Assembly (NCBI RefSeq): GCF_914767665.1
Contig: NC_059507.1
Span: forward strand, 20,276,718-20,340,717
Source of the DNA: Harmonia axyridis
Taxonomy: Eukaryota; Arthropoda; Insecta; Coleoptera; Coccinellidae
Reading direction: 5' to 3'
Length of the DNA: 64,000 nucleotides
Position numbers and translations under genes: made by a program
Shown: positions 24,700 to 36,506 of the stretch, in pieces
Layout of the letters: the number at the start of each line of letters is the position of its first letter
Position numbering within the stretch: position 1 is the stretch's first letter
The notes under the pieces: model-generated
Seen by the model: the letters and a program-made list of their open reading frames with translations, nothing else
Told to the model about the DNA's origin: nothing
The model's database searches: none

Positions 24700-26245
24700 A
24701 ATCCAAGCTCAACGAAGAAGTGTTAGAGTATTACTTCATCCGAACAAATTACGAGAGAGGCAACCAACATTACATACCACCAGCATTACTTATCTCACCA
24801 CCGCTGCGCTGTAAGCGCTTAAGCGGGTTACGAGGCCATCGAGGGTTTTCGAGAGAAAGAACAAGAATAGATTTTCAATGATCTTGAGCGAATGATAGAG
24901 ATCTAACCTTAGATATTAGTCCCTTCAACAACGAGCTCGCTCAGAGAAAGATATTCTAGAGATTATATTAAACTATAAAACTTAAACTGCGTTTTAGTGA
25001 ATACTCTGCAAAACCTAGAAATCCAACAAGAAGGTCTGGGGATTATTTTTAAAATCAGTATTTTTGGTATCAATGTATTATTTTAACGTTTAGCGTTAGT
25101 TCTATGAAATCTTCTGAATCTTTTAATTCTCCAGCATTTTGGAAAGGACCTATTGCCTCAAAATTATTATTGTTTATTAAAATTTCTTGCAAATAGTATT
25201 TATTCGTGCAATTTCTCATCTACTATATTTTGCAAACAGGAAGAACTTTAAGAAGAGTATCCAGGAACATCAAAGGAGTCAAAGTAGAGATAAAACATTT
25301 TCGTCATATTCAGATCATTTTTCTATTTTTCAAATATTTGCTCGTGACCCTTACTTAGGAAACCCACAACCTATAAGTGTTATACTCGTTGTCCTCGAAA
25401 AAAGGTTAATAATGCTTTTTTTTCATTTCAAAATCAACTTTTTTTTTATTTTTCTAGCAGATGCAAATAATAAACCATACGTGAAAATTTGCAGTGTTTT
25501 TATATTTTTTCCGAAAAAATTCAATAATTTGAAACCACCTGTAGTTCCCACCGATCTCCATCAAAACTGAAACTGCCAAAGGACGATAACCAATTTTTCT
25601 CACGATTAATTCCCAATACGGGCGATCAATAAACTATCATCCCATCCACTCACACTACCATACGATAACACACCGAATACATCGCTTCATTGGAACCCAT
25701 TATACACCATGTTTGCTGCGATATCTTCTGAATACACATGTGCCGATTTCGTGGCCAATTTCAGACAGAGGTCAGGGTTGGAAATGTTGAAAATCCACGC
25801 TCGGCAACAAACTTCACAGGACGCGAATTGGGCGGTAGTTTTCACGGACGGTTGACTTCCTCTTCGTGATTTTCTACAAACATAACACAGTGTTTTGACG
25901 TCAGTTGGCTCGGAAAGATATCTCGGTTATCTTTTTCCTCGGTGATTCGCTATGAAGCTGTGCTGGAACTTGTGTTTACTTCAGACGCGATATTAGATTT
26001 TGTCGTCGATTATTCTCTAGACGGGGGTTCTGTATAAAATTTTGATTAATATACAGCTCTGTAGCGGGAGATATTTTCGAATATCTTTCATTGGAGAAAA
26101 GGTCAAATCATACAGTCGTATCATATGAATAGGCAGTAATCAACAACATAGCGATTTTGAAGCAAAATATTTGTAGTGCTTTTTAAAATTATCGCCTTCA
26201 AGATCTTTACACTTTTGCATGTGATTGAACTGTCATTCGAAACAG
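24700..26245. other. Non-coding sequence
   Basis: No gene seen. TGACGTCA (CRE-type site) lies at about 25896-25903 in a GC-richer part (25730-26040). Confidence 0.45.
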
Positions 26246-26249
26246 TTTT

Positions 26250-27345
26250 TTCAATCAGAAGATGGTAGTTCTAAAACAGGCGTTTTGAGGGCCTCAACCT
26301 TCGTCACGAAGTTTATTTTTAATTTCTGAGGAGAAGAAGAAGTCATTCGATGTTGAGTCGTGGCTGTAAAGCGGATGACCCATCAATTTGATTTTTGTAT
26401 GTCCAAAAACTCATTCGTTGCATTTGATGTGTGTGAGATCTCATTGTCATGATGCAAAATGATTCGTCGTTTTGGGTTTGTTTCTCTAAAATTACCGAAA
26501 ACTTCAGGCAAACAATTGGTTTCATACCACTCTGAATTAACGTTCTTTTGATTTTCAAGAGCCACAATTGCCACAGGACCAGTTTTCGTGAATAAAGACG
26601 CCACCATTTGCCACTTAACGTTTCAAGAACGAACAACTTTTGTTGGCTTTGCTTCACATCGTAACACCCAAACTGCCGGCTGGCCTCCTTTTCTTTCTGG
26701 CTCGTATGCATAAATCCACAACTCGTCACCTGTAAAGATATCGTATACCGCTTTGGATGCACTAAAGCCGTATTTCGAAATACTTTTACTGCATCAATCG
26801 ACACGAGCAAATTTTTGAGCGTCATTCAACAAATGTGGAATCCAATTTGCAAAGAGCTACCGAACACATAAATGTTCGTACAAAATCTATGTATGCTAGT
26901 CATACTAATGCTAAAAACATCTCTCGATTTCCTGATATGTCACATGACCATCTTCTCCGATATGTTTTCGCACATCAATATTTTCCGGTACAACGACGTA
27001 TTTTGAGCGAACTTCGTCTACGTTTGAATTCAGTGTACAAGCGATATACAGTGGCTTTAAATGGTGCTTCATTGCCAAAAGTTGAATTTAGTTGATAAAT
27101 GCATTTTTATTAAGTTAGACCACGTCAAAAGTCATAATTTTCATAGTTCGAAAATTTTCACGAGTTAAATCCATATTTTAACAGAGATGAAATTTTCAAA
27201 TTACTGTAAAAAACGAAAATTGTGCTCGAATGTTGAAAGGTTATAAGTACTTATAACACAAAGAATTGCAAATTTTACGATGTGAATATCAGATTTCACC
27301 TGGCAATATCAGTGTTGCCAATTCTCAATACATAAATAGTAGCCC
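26250..27345 (-). pseudogene. Mariner transposase pseudogene (copy 1)
   Basis: Minus-strand frames give the N-terminus MDLTRENFRAMK, the helix-turn-helix part (fragment VYKRYTVALNG region in antisense copies), a region around the first catalytic Asp that is frame-shifted, KTGPVAIVALENQKNVNSEWY, ETNCLPEVFGNFRETNPKRR, IILHHDNEISHTS (second Asp) and, in another frame, LMGHPLYSHDSTSNDFFF (third Asp region). The order is that of DD34D mariners, often annotated as SETMAR-like. A related copy lies at 48734-49535. Several frameshifts make it inactive. Confidence 0.85.
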
Positions 27346-27544
27346 TAGTAACTTGGAGAAAGGTTGAATATACCTATTATATTCATTATATCTCCCAGAA
27401 ACTATCAACTTCCGTTTCTGTGATTCGATACCGCATCGAAAGTACATTAGAGCACAGGAAAAATGTTCATGAGTCCTAATTTCAATGATCTCAAAAAATA
27501 CTGAATTCAGATTGAATACGAGAATAGTTATTTATAATACCGGC

Positions 27545-27930
27545 ATTAGGGGTGATACAATAAAACGGTTTCAGGAGCCTCTATTCAAGGGGCAGCATCA
27601 CGACCCAGTTTACTGGCCGCCTTTTCATATTTCATTCTTGAAGACAACATGAGATTGCTCGCTCCGCTGCGTTTGTCAACATTTCCTGCAATAAAAAATT
27701 TCCAAACCGCCTTTACTAAGCCGTCTGTAGATATATTAAATAACACATGGCAGCCCAACCAATATAAAAAAATTCCCTATAACCCTCATTGAAATAGGGA
27801 TAATATCATTATGACGAAAAACAATACTACCTTCGTCTTCGAATTATTTGGAAGCTGACGTTTACCTATTCAACATACGGAAAATTTTTACGATTTGCCA
27901 AATATTTTCAGAGGAACGCATGTTTATAAA
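27545..27930 (-). repeat. Dispersed repeat B, 3' part
   Basis: On the minus strand: GGTAGTATTGTTTTTCGT, GATGAGGGT-like text, TTGGGCTGCCATG, CGGCTTAGTAAAGGC, TTGACAAACGCAG, ATATGAAAAGGCGG and GAATAGAGGCTCCTGAAAC. The same landmarks in order occur on the plus strand at about 56195-56500. Confidence 0.7.
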
Positions 27931-27939
27931 CCTAATTAG

Positions 27940-28360
27940 TTCTTCAGCAATACTGAAACATTGCATGTCCTACCGACCTTTGTATCTTGTGGTGTCATTC
28001 TTCGATTGATATACGTAATATGTGTATTTCGATATTTTTGACTTATGTATATGCATTTGTTTTGTTATGCTGTTTTATTTGATTCAAAAACTTTGGAAAC
28101 ACTTGATGTAATATTATAATATATTAAAACATTTCAATATTCTTTCAATACTAACCAAGTGCTATATGAATATTATTATTATTATCTAATCTTCATTCGC
28201 TAGAATTCAATTTTTTACAAACGATTGCAAGATTCTTCATCGGAAGAATGTGTTTTTTTTTTTTGGGTGGGGGGATTATGAGGGAGATCATGTTGTTATT
28301 GATGTTTTTTCACCAAGGGTGCTGCGAAATTCTTTGCTGCAAACGTCAAAATTACACGCA
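27940..28360. other. Non-coding sequence
   Basis: No gene seen; a poly-T/poly-G run lies at 28253-28276. Confidence 0.5.
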
Positions 28361-28364
28361 CCGG

Positions 28365-28955
28365 ATCTGCTTCCACGAGTCCGAAATTCAAAAACGAGCA
28401 ACGAAGTGACGAGTTCTTGAACGAACAATTTTTATAAAATGTGTCTTCTCTACGAGTATTTCACATTATTTTCTCTAATTCACCGAATATTTATTGAAAT
28501 TAAAGAAGTCAATCCATGAATATCCTTTAGTGATTTTTACATTGTAAATGTAGGTTGGCAGAGTTGTTTGCTATATCACAAATTTGGTAGATAATTCCAC
28601 GAACTCTCCTGTCACGGATTCATATATTATCTGTCAAATTTGAGCCTTCTGCACTCATATTATATTACAACTAACTATTATATTAGATTGATATTCTTCC
28701 AAGAGTTCAAAATACAAAAGCGAGCTATGAAGTGTCGAGGTTTTTAATGAACGAGTGTTAGAATGAGCCTTCTCTTCGATTATTATACTTTTTTTTTATT
28801 CACCGAAGTTTCATTGAAATTAATGGAATATTTTCACAATCGTTTACTGATTTTCTGCATTGAAAAGGGTGGGTTGGCAGAACATTTCTCTGTATCATAA
28901 ATTTGACAGATACTAGATAAATCCGTGACAGGAGAGTTCCGAGTTTAAGAAGAAT
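28365..28955 (+). repeat. Dispersed repeat C, two tandem copies
   Basis: Two diverged copies (about 28365-28660 and 28690-28955) in the same orientation, each with an ACGAGTxCxAAAxxCAAAA start, the CGAG...GCGAG-like core, CTACGAGTATT-like text, TAATTCACCGAA and GGTTGGCAGA. Another copy lies at 16680-16960. Each ends near a CTCCTGTCACGGATT-like motif or its inverse. Confidence 0.65.
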
Positions 28956-28974
28956 ATAGAAAATTGAAACTAAC

Positions 28975-29400
28975 ATTCAATAATTCCGTTTTGAATCATA
29001 ATTATACCCCCAAATATCTTGGAGTTAAATTTGATTCTTCTTTGCTTTCAAGGGCCACTTGGAGAATTTACGATTAGAATTGAAGTTGAGGAATAATATT
29101 CTTCAGCAATTAGCTGGTTTATCATAGGGTGTTGATGCCAGAACTCTTCGTACGGCAGCTTTGGAGTTGGTTTTCTGCTGCTGAATACTGTTGTTCTGCT
29201 TGCCAGTGTTCATGTTCATAAAATGCAATGCTAAATGTTGCTATCTTAATAATTATCAGTGGAACTATTAGATCTACACCTTCACATTGGTTACCAGTGC
29301 TATCATCATAGATACCTCCGGCTCTTGTTCGTAGACCAGTTGCAGTCGAGAAAGCTTGGGATAAATTTCATTCCTACCTGAACTTATTTGCAATTGCCTA
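28975..29400 (+). pseudogene. LINE reverse transcriptase thumb fragment
   Basis: Plus frames read NHNYTPKYLGVKFDSSLLS, SYGSFGVGFLLLNT, NVAI-like and LSVELLDLHLHIGYQCYH-region text in shifted frames; it is the inverted counterpart of 20640-21165. Low-similarity C-terminal sequence may continue to about 29700. Stops and shifts are frequent. Confidence 0.7.
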
Positions 29401-29699
29401 GAACTGCCAGATTGAGATCACGTACAACTTTATGGATCAATACTTTTCTTTCCATATCATTAAAGTGACAAAGAAATTTGGTGTTCAGTATGCCATTCAT
29501 TCAATGCCTTCAACAAAAGTCTTATCGTTGATCCTTCAGAGAAAGTTCCAGGATTCATTATTCCTATGGAAATTTAGTGTACTTTGAAGCCTCTCAGGAG
29601 GCTCTCCATTCAGTTTCAGATTCTTTCTCAGAATGAATTTTAACTTCAATTCAATGTAATGGAAACTATAATATTTATTATCCCTTTCTGGTTCTTTTC

Positions 29700-31750
29700 T
29701 TTTTTGTTCTCAGATATAATTATGAACTTTTGGTGAAAAGAAAAGATTTAAAATGTTCTGTTTGAAATAAGATGAAGCCCTTCATTATGTATATGTCAGC
29801 TTATTCTGTAAACAAATACACCAAACAATCACTACACGTATACGGGGAGAGAGAGTTTTTGCTGAGGTTTTTATCTGTGCTCTTTTACACGTCGAAATGT
29901 ATAAAGCCCCGATCTCAATTCCTCTGCTATTGCTGAGATTTATCTACACATTTATCTATGCTTTATTGTTTGAAGTAGAAAAATTACAAACATTGTGACG
30001 AAATGATAGAGCGATCTCTTCGTTGAATAATAGAACTCAAAAAACTGGATATTCACCAGTATTGATCTTTAATAAATATCAATCAAAAGCCAATCAACCC
30101 GTGAGAAATTTTCAAATTCCACCTATAAATCGCGCTACCACCTACACCAATCTACAGTGACTTTATTAACCACAGTGGCGACAAGCGTGGTCTCGTTTTT
30201 GATTGGCTGAGCCTAAATATGGCGGCTTTTTGTTTATATTCTCCATTTACCTGATTTTTGGGATTTACTCCAAATGTAAGGCCCATTTTATTTAGTAAGT
30301 GTAGTATTCTTCAGTTGAATAATTTTGATTCTGACGTGTGTCAGTTCATTTAATTATATTCTCAAGTTCCATGGTTCTATGTCCCCATCCGCCATTTTTA
30401 GGCTCAATTTGAACGAATTGTCGCCACTATGTTCAGCTAAGTCACTATACACCACGTCAATCGTTTCCAACGAATTGATTCCAATTGAAATCAATACACA
30501 AACTCCGTCATAATAAAATAATAAATAACCCATGAGAAGTTTCCAAATTTCACCGATAGATCGCGATACCATCTTCTCCACTACCATCGTTCCTAACGAA
30601 TCGATTCAAATCGGAATCGATACACAAACTCGCACCACCGTATTCGTCCCGAAATCATAGTTTCGGTCTCCATAAATCTCAGAGCCATCAATTATGTCGT
30701 ACGTACACATCAAATAAAACCGCACAATATATCACGCCGAAGTCGGAAAGTTTAAGTCCTTTCCCTTGTCTCAGAGACCCCGATATGAAAGGAGAGACGT
30801 GGCCCGGGTAATTTTGTTATTCAATGTTTGTGTGCTGCCGGCTTGTCGCCTATCATGCAAATGATTTCCCGGGGGGATCATAAGGGATTAATTCCATTTA
30901 ATTGATACGATTAGATTCGGCAACGGCTGGAACCGATAGAGTAACCGGATATATGCGAGATAATTCCGATATTCGAATATTTGATGATTCTGGTCCTCGG
31001 AATTTCGTTTGATTAAGATTGAAATTCGGGAAAAGCACTAATCTAATGCGTCGGTGTAGACCACAGAACTGTATATATAAAAAAGGTTTAGGTTTTTATT
31101 ATCAGGGTAGAAATATCATTTGAATATTGTAGCCACTTCATTAAATTATTATTTATAAGTCATTTAAAAGTGTTCACAAAATGATTCTTGCGTTAATGAC
31201 CTAAGCTCTCTTGTTTCGAAGCTGTTCGTTATTCTCTGGTCATAGAATATTTCCACAGAACATTTTTTTCTTTTTACAATATACAACACGCAATACTAAT
31301 TTTCACACTCAATATAAATTTATCTCTTGAGAGGAAACACCATCCAGTGGTTGCTCAGTTCAAAACGAAAAAAGAGATATTTCTTCTGACAAATCACCGA
31401 TTTTTATGGTGTTTTCACATAATTTCCGCAAACAATAATCTTCATGTGAGAAAGTAATTATTTCTAATTTGCCAAAAAAAAATTGGTAACTCTTCGTTTT
31501 TCGCAAAAAAAATTTATGATATGTTCGTGATCTAACTATAATCTACTAATAGTCATTAAAAAAGAGGTAAAATTATAATTTCGTGAAAGTCGTTGTACAT
31601 TGCCGTCCTCTACTTATTTGCTTCGAAAAGAAAAAGAGATGAATCCCTTTTAATACGTTCCTCATCATCTCTAGGAGAATGTCTTTTTCTCTCTAGTTGA
31701 TCTTCTTATTTTATTATTGTGACTAGGCATTGATAGACCAGTTCCGCTCT
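29700..31750. other. Non-coding; internal direct repeats and a GC-richer island
   Basis: At 30091-30158 and 30524-30590 a segment with (C/A)CCxxTGAGAAxTTT and ATCGCG(C/A)TACCA is repeated directly; TAACGAAT-type text followed by AATCAATACACAAACTC is repeated at about 30467 and 30590. The part at 30650-30990 is GC-richer and contains ATGCAAAT (octamer, about 30858) and GAAAGTTTAAG. No gene seen. Confidence 0.45.
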
Positions 31751-31758
31751 TCTTATGG

Positions 31759-31977
31759 GGCCCACAGACGAGCAACTTAGTCGCCAACCAAGTTGACAAC
31801 TTCCCAAGTTGGCGGCTAAGTTGCTCGTATGTGGGCTAGTTGAAGTTGACAACTTCTCAAGTTGGCGACTAAGTTGCTCGTGTGTGGGCTAGTTGGTGGT
31901 TGATAATCCAAGTTGCCAACTAGGTTGCCAACTCAGTTGTTAACTTGGTTGGCGACTAAGTTGCTCGTCTGTGGGCC
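31759..31977. mobile_element. 219-bp MITE with repeated internal motifs
   Basis: The terminal inverted repeats are 42 bp with one mismatch (31759-31800 and 31936-31977, starting GGCCCACAGACGAGCAACTT). The interior holds two direct 53-bp units (starting about 31801 and 31854) that repeat the right-end motif GCGACTAAGTTGCTCGT and TGTGGGC. No target duplication is clear and there is no coding capacity. Ends of this kind recall PIF/Harbinger-type MITEs, but I cannot assign a family. Confidence 0.9.
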
Positions 31978-31979
31978 AC

Positions 31980-33720
31980 ATCAGAAATGGAAAGTATCGC
32001 ACAACCCAGCCAACTATCACCACCTACATACCTCCAATGATAGCACGTTTCCCCTTGGTTATCTATCGATCTGTAGTCAGTTCAAATATAGGACGGAGCA
32101 ATATAAAAAATAGGGAGGTCTCCATATATAAAAGATACTATCCGTCCAGAGTCAAACTCATAATGATACAGTTTATAATACATATTGATCTACAAATGAA
32201 ATATACCAGACATATCAATAAGTAAAGCCATAGATTTTCTCTTTTACTCTTCTGTGAAATGAATATCTAAATCATTAATTGACCATAATTGTTATTGCTA
32301 TCCACTATACGTTGTGAGTACGATCCTGGCAGTTCGTTAGAGACGAAGGAGATATGAGATTTACCCTTTGTTGATGGTGCTTCATAATCTTAAATTCGAA
32401 ATTAAATTAGCCTCTGAACTAGCAGAAATATACAGTTCACTCAATATTCAACAATTCGTTACTGAAGTAGGTATATTCGTAGGCATTCTATTTGCTCATG
32501 AGCAAGGTCTATGATGTCTATATCAGATCCCTGCCTCCTTTATTCCTCGGCAGTGTCATCTTCTCAATACTGCTTTATGGACGGTGCTTGCGTGCTTAGA
32601 TATCATCAAAGTTCCTATTTTGCGTTGCTGGTTTTCTATATCTAAGTACTCCATGGAGTTATACCGAAAGAGAATGAGTCTTTCTTCATTCTTTAATGGT
32701 TGATTCATCGGTTTCGTTCATTCCTAGGTGTTCGTAAAGATCGTCTGATTTCATTGCTTCTATCTATTGCCAATTCGAAAGAGCGATCGGTTCATCTTGA
32801 ATTCTTTATCCTCCCAGAGAATGACACTTGTCCAGCCCGAATACCATCTCCACACCCTTCGAGAAATTCTCCACCAGTTTGAGTATAATTTGCAAGTAGT
32901 TTTGATGTCTGATATAAGCTTTGTATAGTCCATGTATAGCAAATAATTGGGGGTGATTTCTCTGATATTGAAACCTTTTTAAGTAGCATTCAGTTATTCA
33001 GAGAAGGGGTTCAGCGCCAAGCAGATCCAAAAGGGGCACAAAGATTTTCCCTGGAAAATCGAATCAGAAAGTTCGATATTCGTGATCCAATTGCACATTT
33101 CATACTTCAGAAACTTTATTATTATTTATACATATTCACTAGTTTTTCAACTTATAGCAGTGGTCCTAACTCTGTGATTTGAATTTCAACAAACTCTACG
33201 TCTATCTTTTACCGTGTAGATTTCTACACCTACCGCAAGCTTCGTTCCAGGGAGAATCGACGAAAACTATTTCTTTTACCACAAAAATTACCTAACAAAT
33301 CCTTAAAGTTTTTAGGGTCCTAACCTCTACTTTGGACGAGTCACCGAGACCAGTTCAATAATGTAAAGAAAGCGCGGAACGAAATTTATTACTTAGAATC
33401 TTGTTTCCTATCACGTTCCGATGTAAAATAAATAGAGAAAACCAGTAAGTTAAGGCGTATTTTAATAGACTTGGGGATTAGGAATCTCTCCATCCAACGG
33501 GTCCTGATTTATCTCGTAGCTTCGAACTCCGTTTTCCGGCCTGCAGGCGGAAAGAAATGAAAATGGAAAATTCACTGATATCGACCTTTGAACAGATTGC
33601 GCTTTCGTACCGGGAAAGTGTTACGCGAACTGTTTTATGGATCGAGAAAGTTTGATTTTTTCAATGTTATTGTAGATAAGTATTAAAATTAAAGCTATGA
33701 GAAAATTTGAAAGTTTTTAT
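31980..33720. other. Non-coding sequence, island at 33.47-33.65 kb
   Basis: No gene seen. 33470-33650 is GC-richer and non-repetitive. ORFs near 32.7-33.0 kb on both strands have no protein-like features. Confidence 0.4.
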
Positions 33721-33727
33721 TTCAATT

Positions 33728-33965
33728 TATGAAATGGTGGCCCTTTGGTATAGCCACTAAGGTCACCGGGACTAATACCCCTCAAGTATTTTCTATGGGA
33801 TTATTTGAGAGGTATTCCATTTGAAACACTTCGCAGGAGTAGCTGCGACACAGGATATAAACTGTATAAGTTTGCTCAGAAGTGAGAGACAATGTGGATA
33901 TAATTAGTAGAGCAGTAATCAATCTCGTTTTGACAGCTAGGAAACTGACAAAGAATCTGCAACAC
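33728..33965 (+). pseudogene. DD41D-type mariner transposase C-terminal remnant
   Basis: One frame reads GGPLV, stop, PLRSPGLIPLKYFLWDYLRG IPFETL, matching the third-Asp block GGPVxWPPRSPDLTPLDYFLWG of the same broad family as the 10.7-kb element, with both the Asp of SPDL and the catalytic Asp replaced (G and K). It ends with GGAGCTGTTTAAATTTAAT, which recurs inverted near 35640. Confidence 0.65.
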
Positions 33966-34229
33966 CTGGAAGGAGCTGTTTAAATTTAATTTTTTTTTTT
34001 AAAAGAACATTGATATTATACCAATGAGTGAATGATTGAAACTTGGAGAAAAAATCGGAGGGTTTAGAATTTTTCTTGATAAATTTGTTGATAATGTGTT
34101 TTTGCCATCGCGAGTATCTATATACTTCCCAACATGTCTCGGCATTGATGCAATAAGATGGTCTATTTCTTCTTTAATTGGGATACTATCCCAAGCTACT
34201 TACTTCAAATCTCCAAGCCCATGATAACC

Positions 34230-35450
34230 CAAACGAAAGCGAAAGATCGAGGGATCTGGGAGGCTATGGCAAAAGATCGGGGGATCTGGGGGGCTATGGT
34301 AAAAGATTCACATGGGTCGCTTTGAAAAAGTTTAAACTAACTCTGGCAACATGAGGTCGGGCATTATCTTGCTGAAATATTGGAATTTCGAGGTGAGGGA
34401 GAACATATGGCTCCACTATTTCTTGAAGGTAACGCAGCGCTGTCATGTTAGGGGAGAGTGGGGTAAGTGAGCCATACGGGGCAAGTGCGTCTTTCGCAAT
34501 ATCTTCCTTGACCGGCAATATATCCGGCAAAAATTAATATAGTTCACTTGTGAATCAATTACCTCTTGGTGTCGATGAAAAACTTTATGGAAAATAGTGA
34601 AACTTGAGTAGATATGGAGATTTATCGTGATACAACTTTTGTCTTGTGATATTTTAGATGAATTAAACAGCGAGAACCAAAGCAGTCATAAGGAATTTGA
34701 GAATGCTAGACCAAGTTCTTTGAATAAAAAAGAAGGAAAAGAGAATAAACTCTAAAAACAAAAAAAATTACCGGAAAACCACCAACCATATCAGATGAAG
34801 AAAAAAAAAACACAATATAACAAAACAAATTCAGACAATTCTCATGAAGAATGAATGATGCATATAAATATAGCGCCTCGATGAACAAAAAGTAAAGGGA
34901 TTAAAAAAAATCTTCAAATGTCCCACTTGCCCCATATCGTGGGGCAAGTGAGACATTTGAAGATTTTTTTTCAAGTCAGGAATTCTCACCTAAGAATTAT
35001 TATTTTGTTAATTCTGTATGTTTTGTGTATTGAATAAGTAATCTAAAGTTTTGTCTCATTTAACAAAAATTATTTTAATCGCATTTTTGGGGTAGTTATA
35101 TCTCATTAAACTTTAAGGTGTCTCAGTTGCCTCACCCTCCCCTACCTCGAATGAAGACTAAAGGTGACCTACTTGCATGTTCAATAGCACCCCATACCAT
35201 AACGACTACTGTCCGGTGTATCTACACGACTATCAACATCAAACTGAGGTCCACGTCTTTCTTCCCGACGTCGTATTATCCTTCTTCGTCCACCATAAGA
35301 ATAGACATAAGAATAAACGACCTGAAGTCATTTCACATTCCAATGTAATGACAACCCCGCCTCCCGTAGACCAATATATCGACCTTCTTCAAATTCACTT
35401 AGCTGGCGAACACGTGCTCTAGGTATTTTAACAACAACTACACATCGACT
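34230..35450 (-). pseudogene. Tc1 transposase pseudogene, split by a MITE
   Basis: On the minus strand the N-terminal part reads LSEFEEGRYIGLREAGLS (helix-turn-helix), then an internal deletion, then FDVDSRVDTP, VMVWGAIEHASRSPLVFIRG; the 692-bp insertion follows, then NMTALRYLQEIVEPYVLPHL and PIFQQDNARPHVARVSL (second catalytic Asp) and THVNLLP. Near the end a 30-bp unit is tandemly duplicated (34245-34304), repeating P-stop-PPRSPDL; both copies carry TAG where the family has Trp. Confidence 0.88.
34451..35142. mobile_element. 692-bp MITE nested in the Tc1 copy
   Basis: Ends GGGGAGAGTGGGGTAAGTGA and, inverted, GGGGAGGGTGAGGCAACTGA. TA is duplicated at 34449-34450 and 35143-35144. Removing the insert and one TA reconnects the transposase reading frame exactly (...IRG|NMTA...). 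Inside, 34903-34934 and 34940-34971 form a 32-bp stem with one mismatch and a 5-nt loop. No transposase seen. Confidence 0.9.
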
Positions 35451-35454
35451 TTGG

Positions 35455-35700
35455 ATCTCGTCGAACAGCTGGTTTGTTTTTAAATTTGAAATGCTTGCAA
35501 AAAACGATTACAAATAAAAATTGTTTAGATGAAAAAACTTTCACGATTTTTTTTACAAATTCAATCATTGACTCCTTGCTATACTATCTATGGAGCTGTT
35601 CAAACTTGAATTTTTTTTTTTATTTAATTTTATTTGATTTGAAATTTGAACAGCTCCATCTTGGACTTGCAGTTTCTTTGTCAGTTAGTATATGTAGGAA
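35455..35700. repeat. Terminal fragment of a DD41D-type element and a short hairpin
   Basis: GGAGCTGTTCAAACTTGAA at about 35591 faces TTTGAACAGCTCC at about 35648 across an A/T-rich loop. To the right, the inverse of AACTGACAAAGAAACTGCAA matches the 3' end of the 33.7-kb remnant. Confidence 0.55.
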
Positions 35701-35709
35701 TTGAAGTTA

Positions 35710-36500
35710 TTAATTCAAATTCATTGACATTTCACATTACTTTTATTTTTTTTTTGGCGAATGTTCAAGAACGTTGCTATGAAAATGATCACAATATGAC
35801 AGGAGGCGAAAACACCAAAAGAATTATACAACATCATCAAGGATATACTCATTTATCGATATATATATATATTCTTTTGAGAAAGAGCAATACAAAATAT
35901 TAATTTCAAACAATCAAGCATATGTGTCGATGAATCTCAGGAACTATAAGAAACTCACGGATTTCATCGGTTCATCAAAACATTTTTTATATAATCATGA
36001 AAATTATAAGCCTAATTCTGATATGAAGCAACAACAATTTTGAACTCTGATGTAATGAAAAGAAATTTGGTCAGGTAGTGCACATAATGATAAGATTATA
36101 GTCTAAGTAGCAAATATCCAGCTCTTCAGTGTTCCGTAATACTCAAGAGGAAGAATATGCCATATCTCCTTACTGGATTCCTTACAGAGCATCGATGCCA
36201 CAGGAAGCACCAGGTTGAGAATTTGTCTAGCAGAAAACGACAATTGCAGATTCGGTGGGAGAGGAAAGAAACTTTGGATAACCTAGTGACGGAATGTCTC
36301 GCTGTCGTTAGCCAACGCAAGATATGCTCTGGACAAGAGACTTGTGGAAGAGAGGAAGTAACCTCCTTGAAGTCATTTCAGATACTGGAATTCATTAGAA
36401 CTCTTGAATTGCAGGGCGTGTTGTAAACTAGGACGACTAATAACGAGGAGAGCCCTGATGGGGGCACAATGGACCATATAAAGACGCGATGCAATGAAAC
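35710..36500. other. Non-coding sequence, nothing recognised
   Basis: No supportable gene. An 89-codon ORF at 36157-36426 has no motifs. Confidence 0.45.
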
Positions 36501-36506
36501 CCCCCT

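Noticed and set aside
25187..25570. 127-codon ORF
   Set aside because: AT-rich, Phe/Lys/Asn-heavy product with no motif and a non-ATG start; typical of chance ORFs in AT-rich DNA.
26343..26825. 160-codon minus-strand ORF as a separate protein
   Set aside because: It is a shifted frame of the mariner pseudogene; the family motifs lie in the other frame.
34706..34888. 60-codon Phe-rich ORF inside the nested MITE
   Set aside because: Antisense of an A-rich stretch; hydrophobicity comes from poly-T codons.
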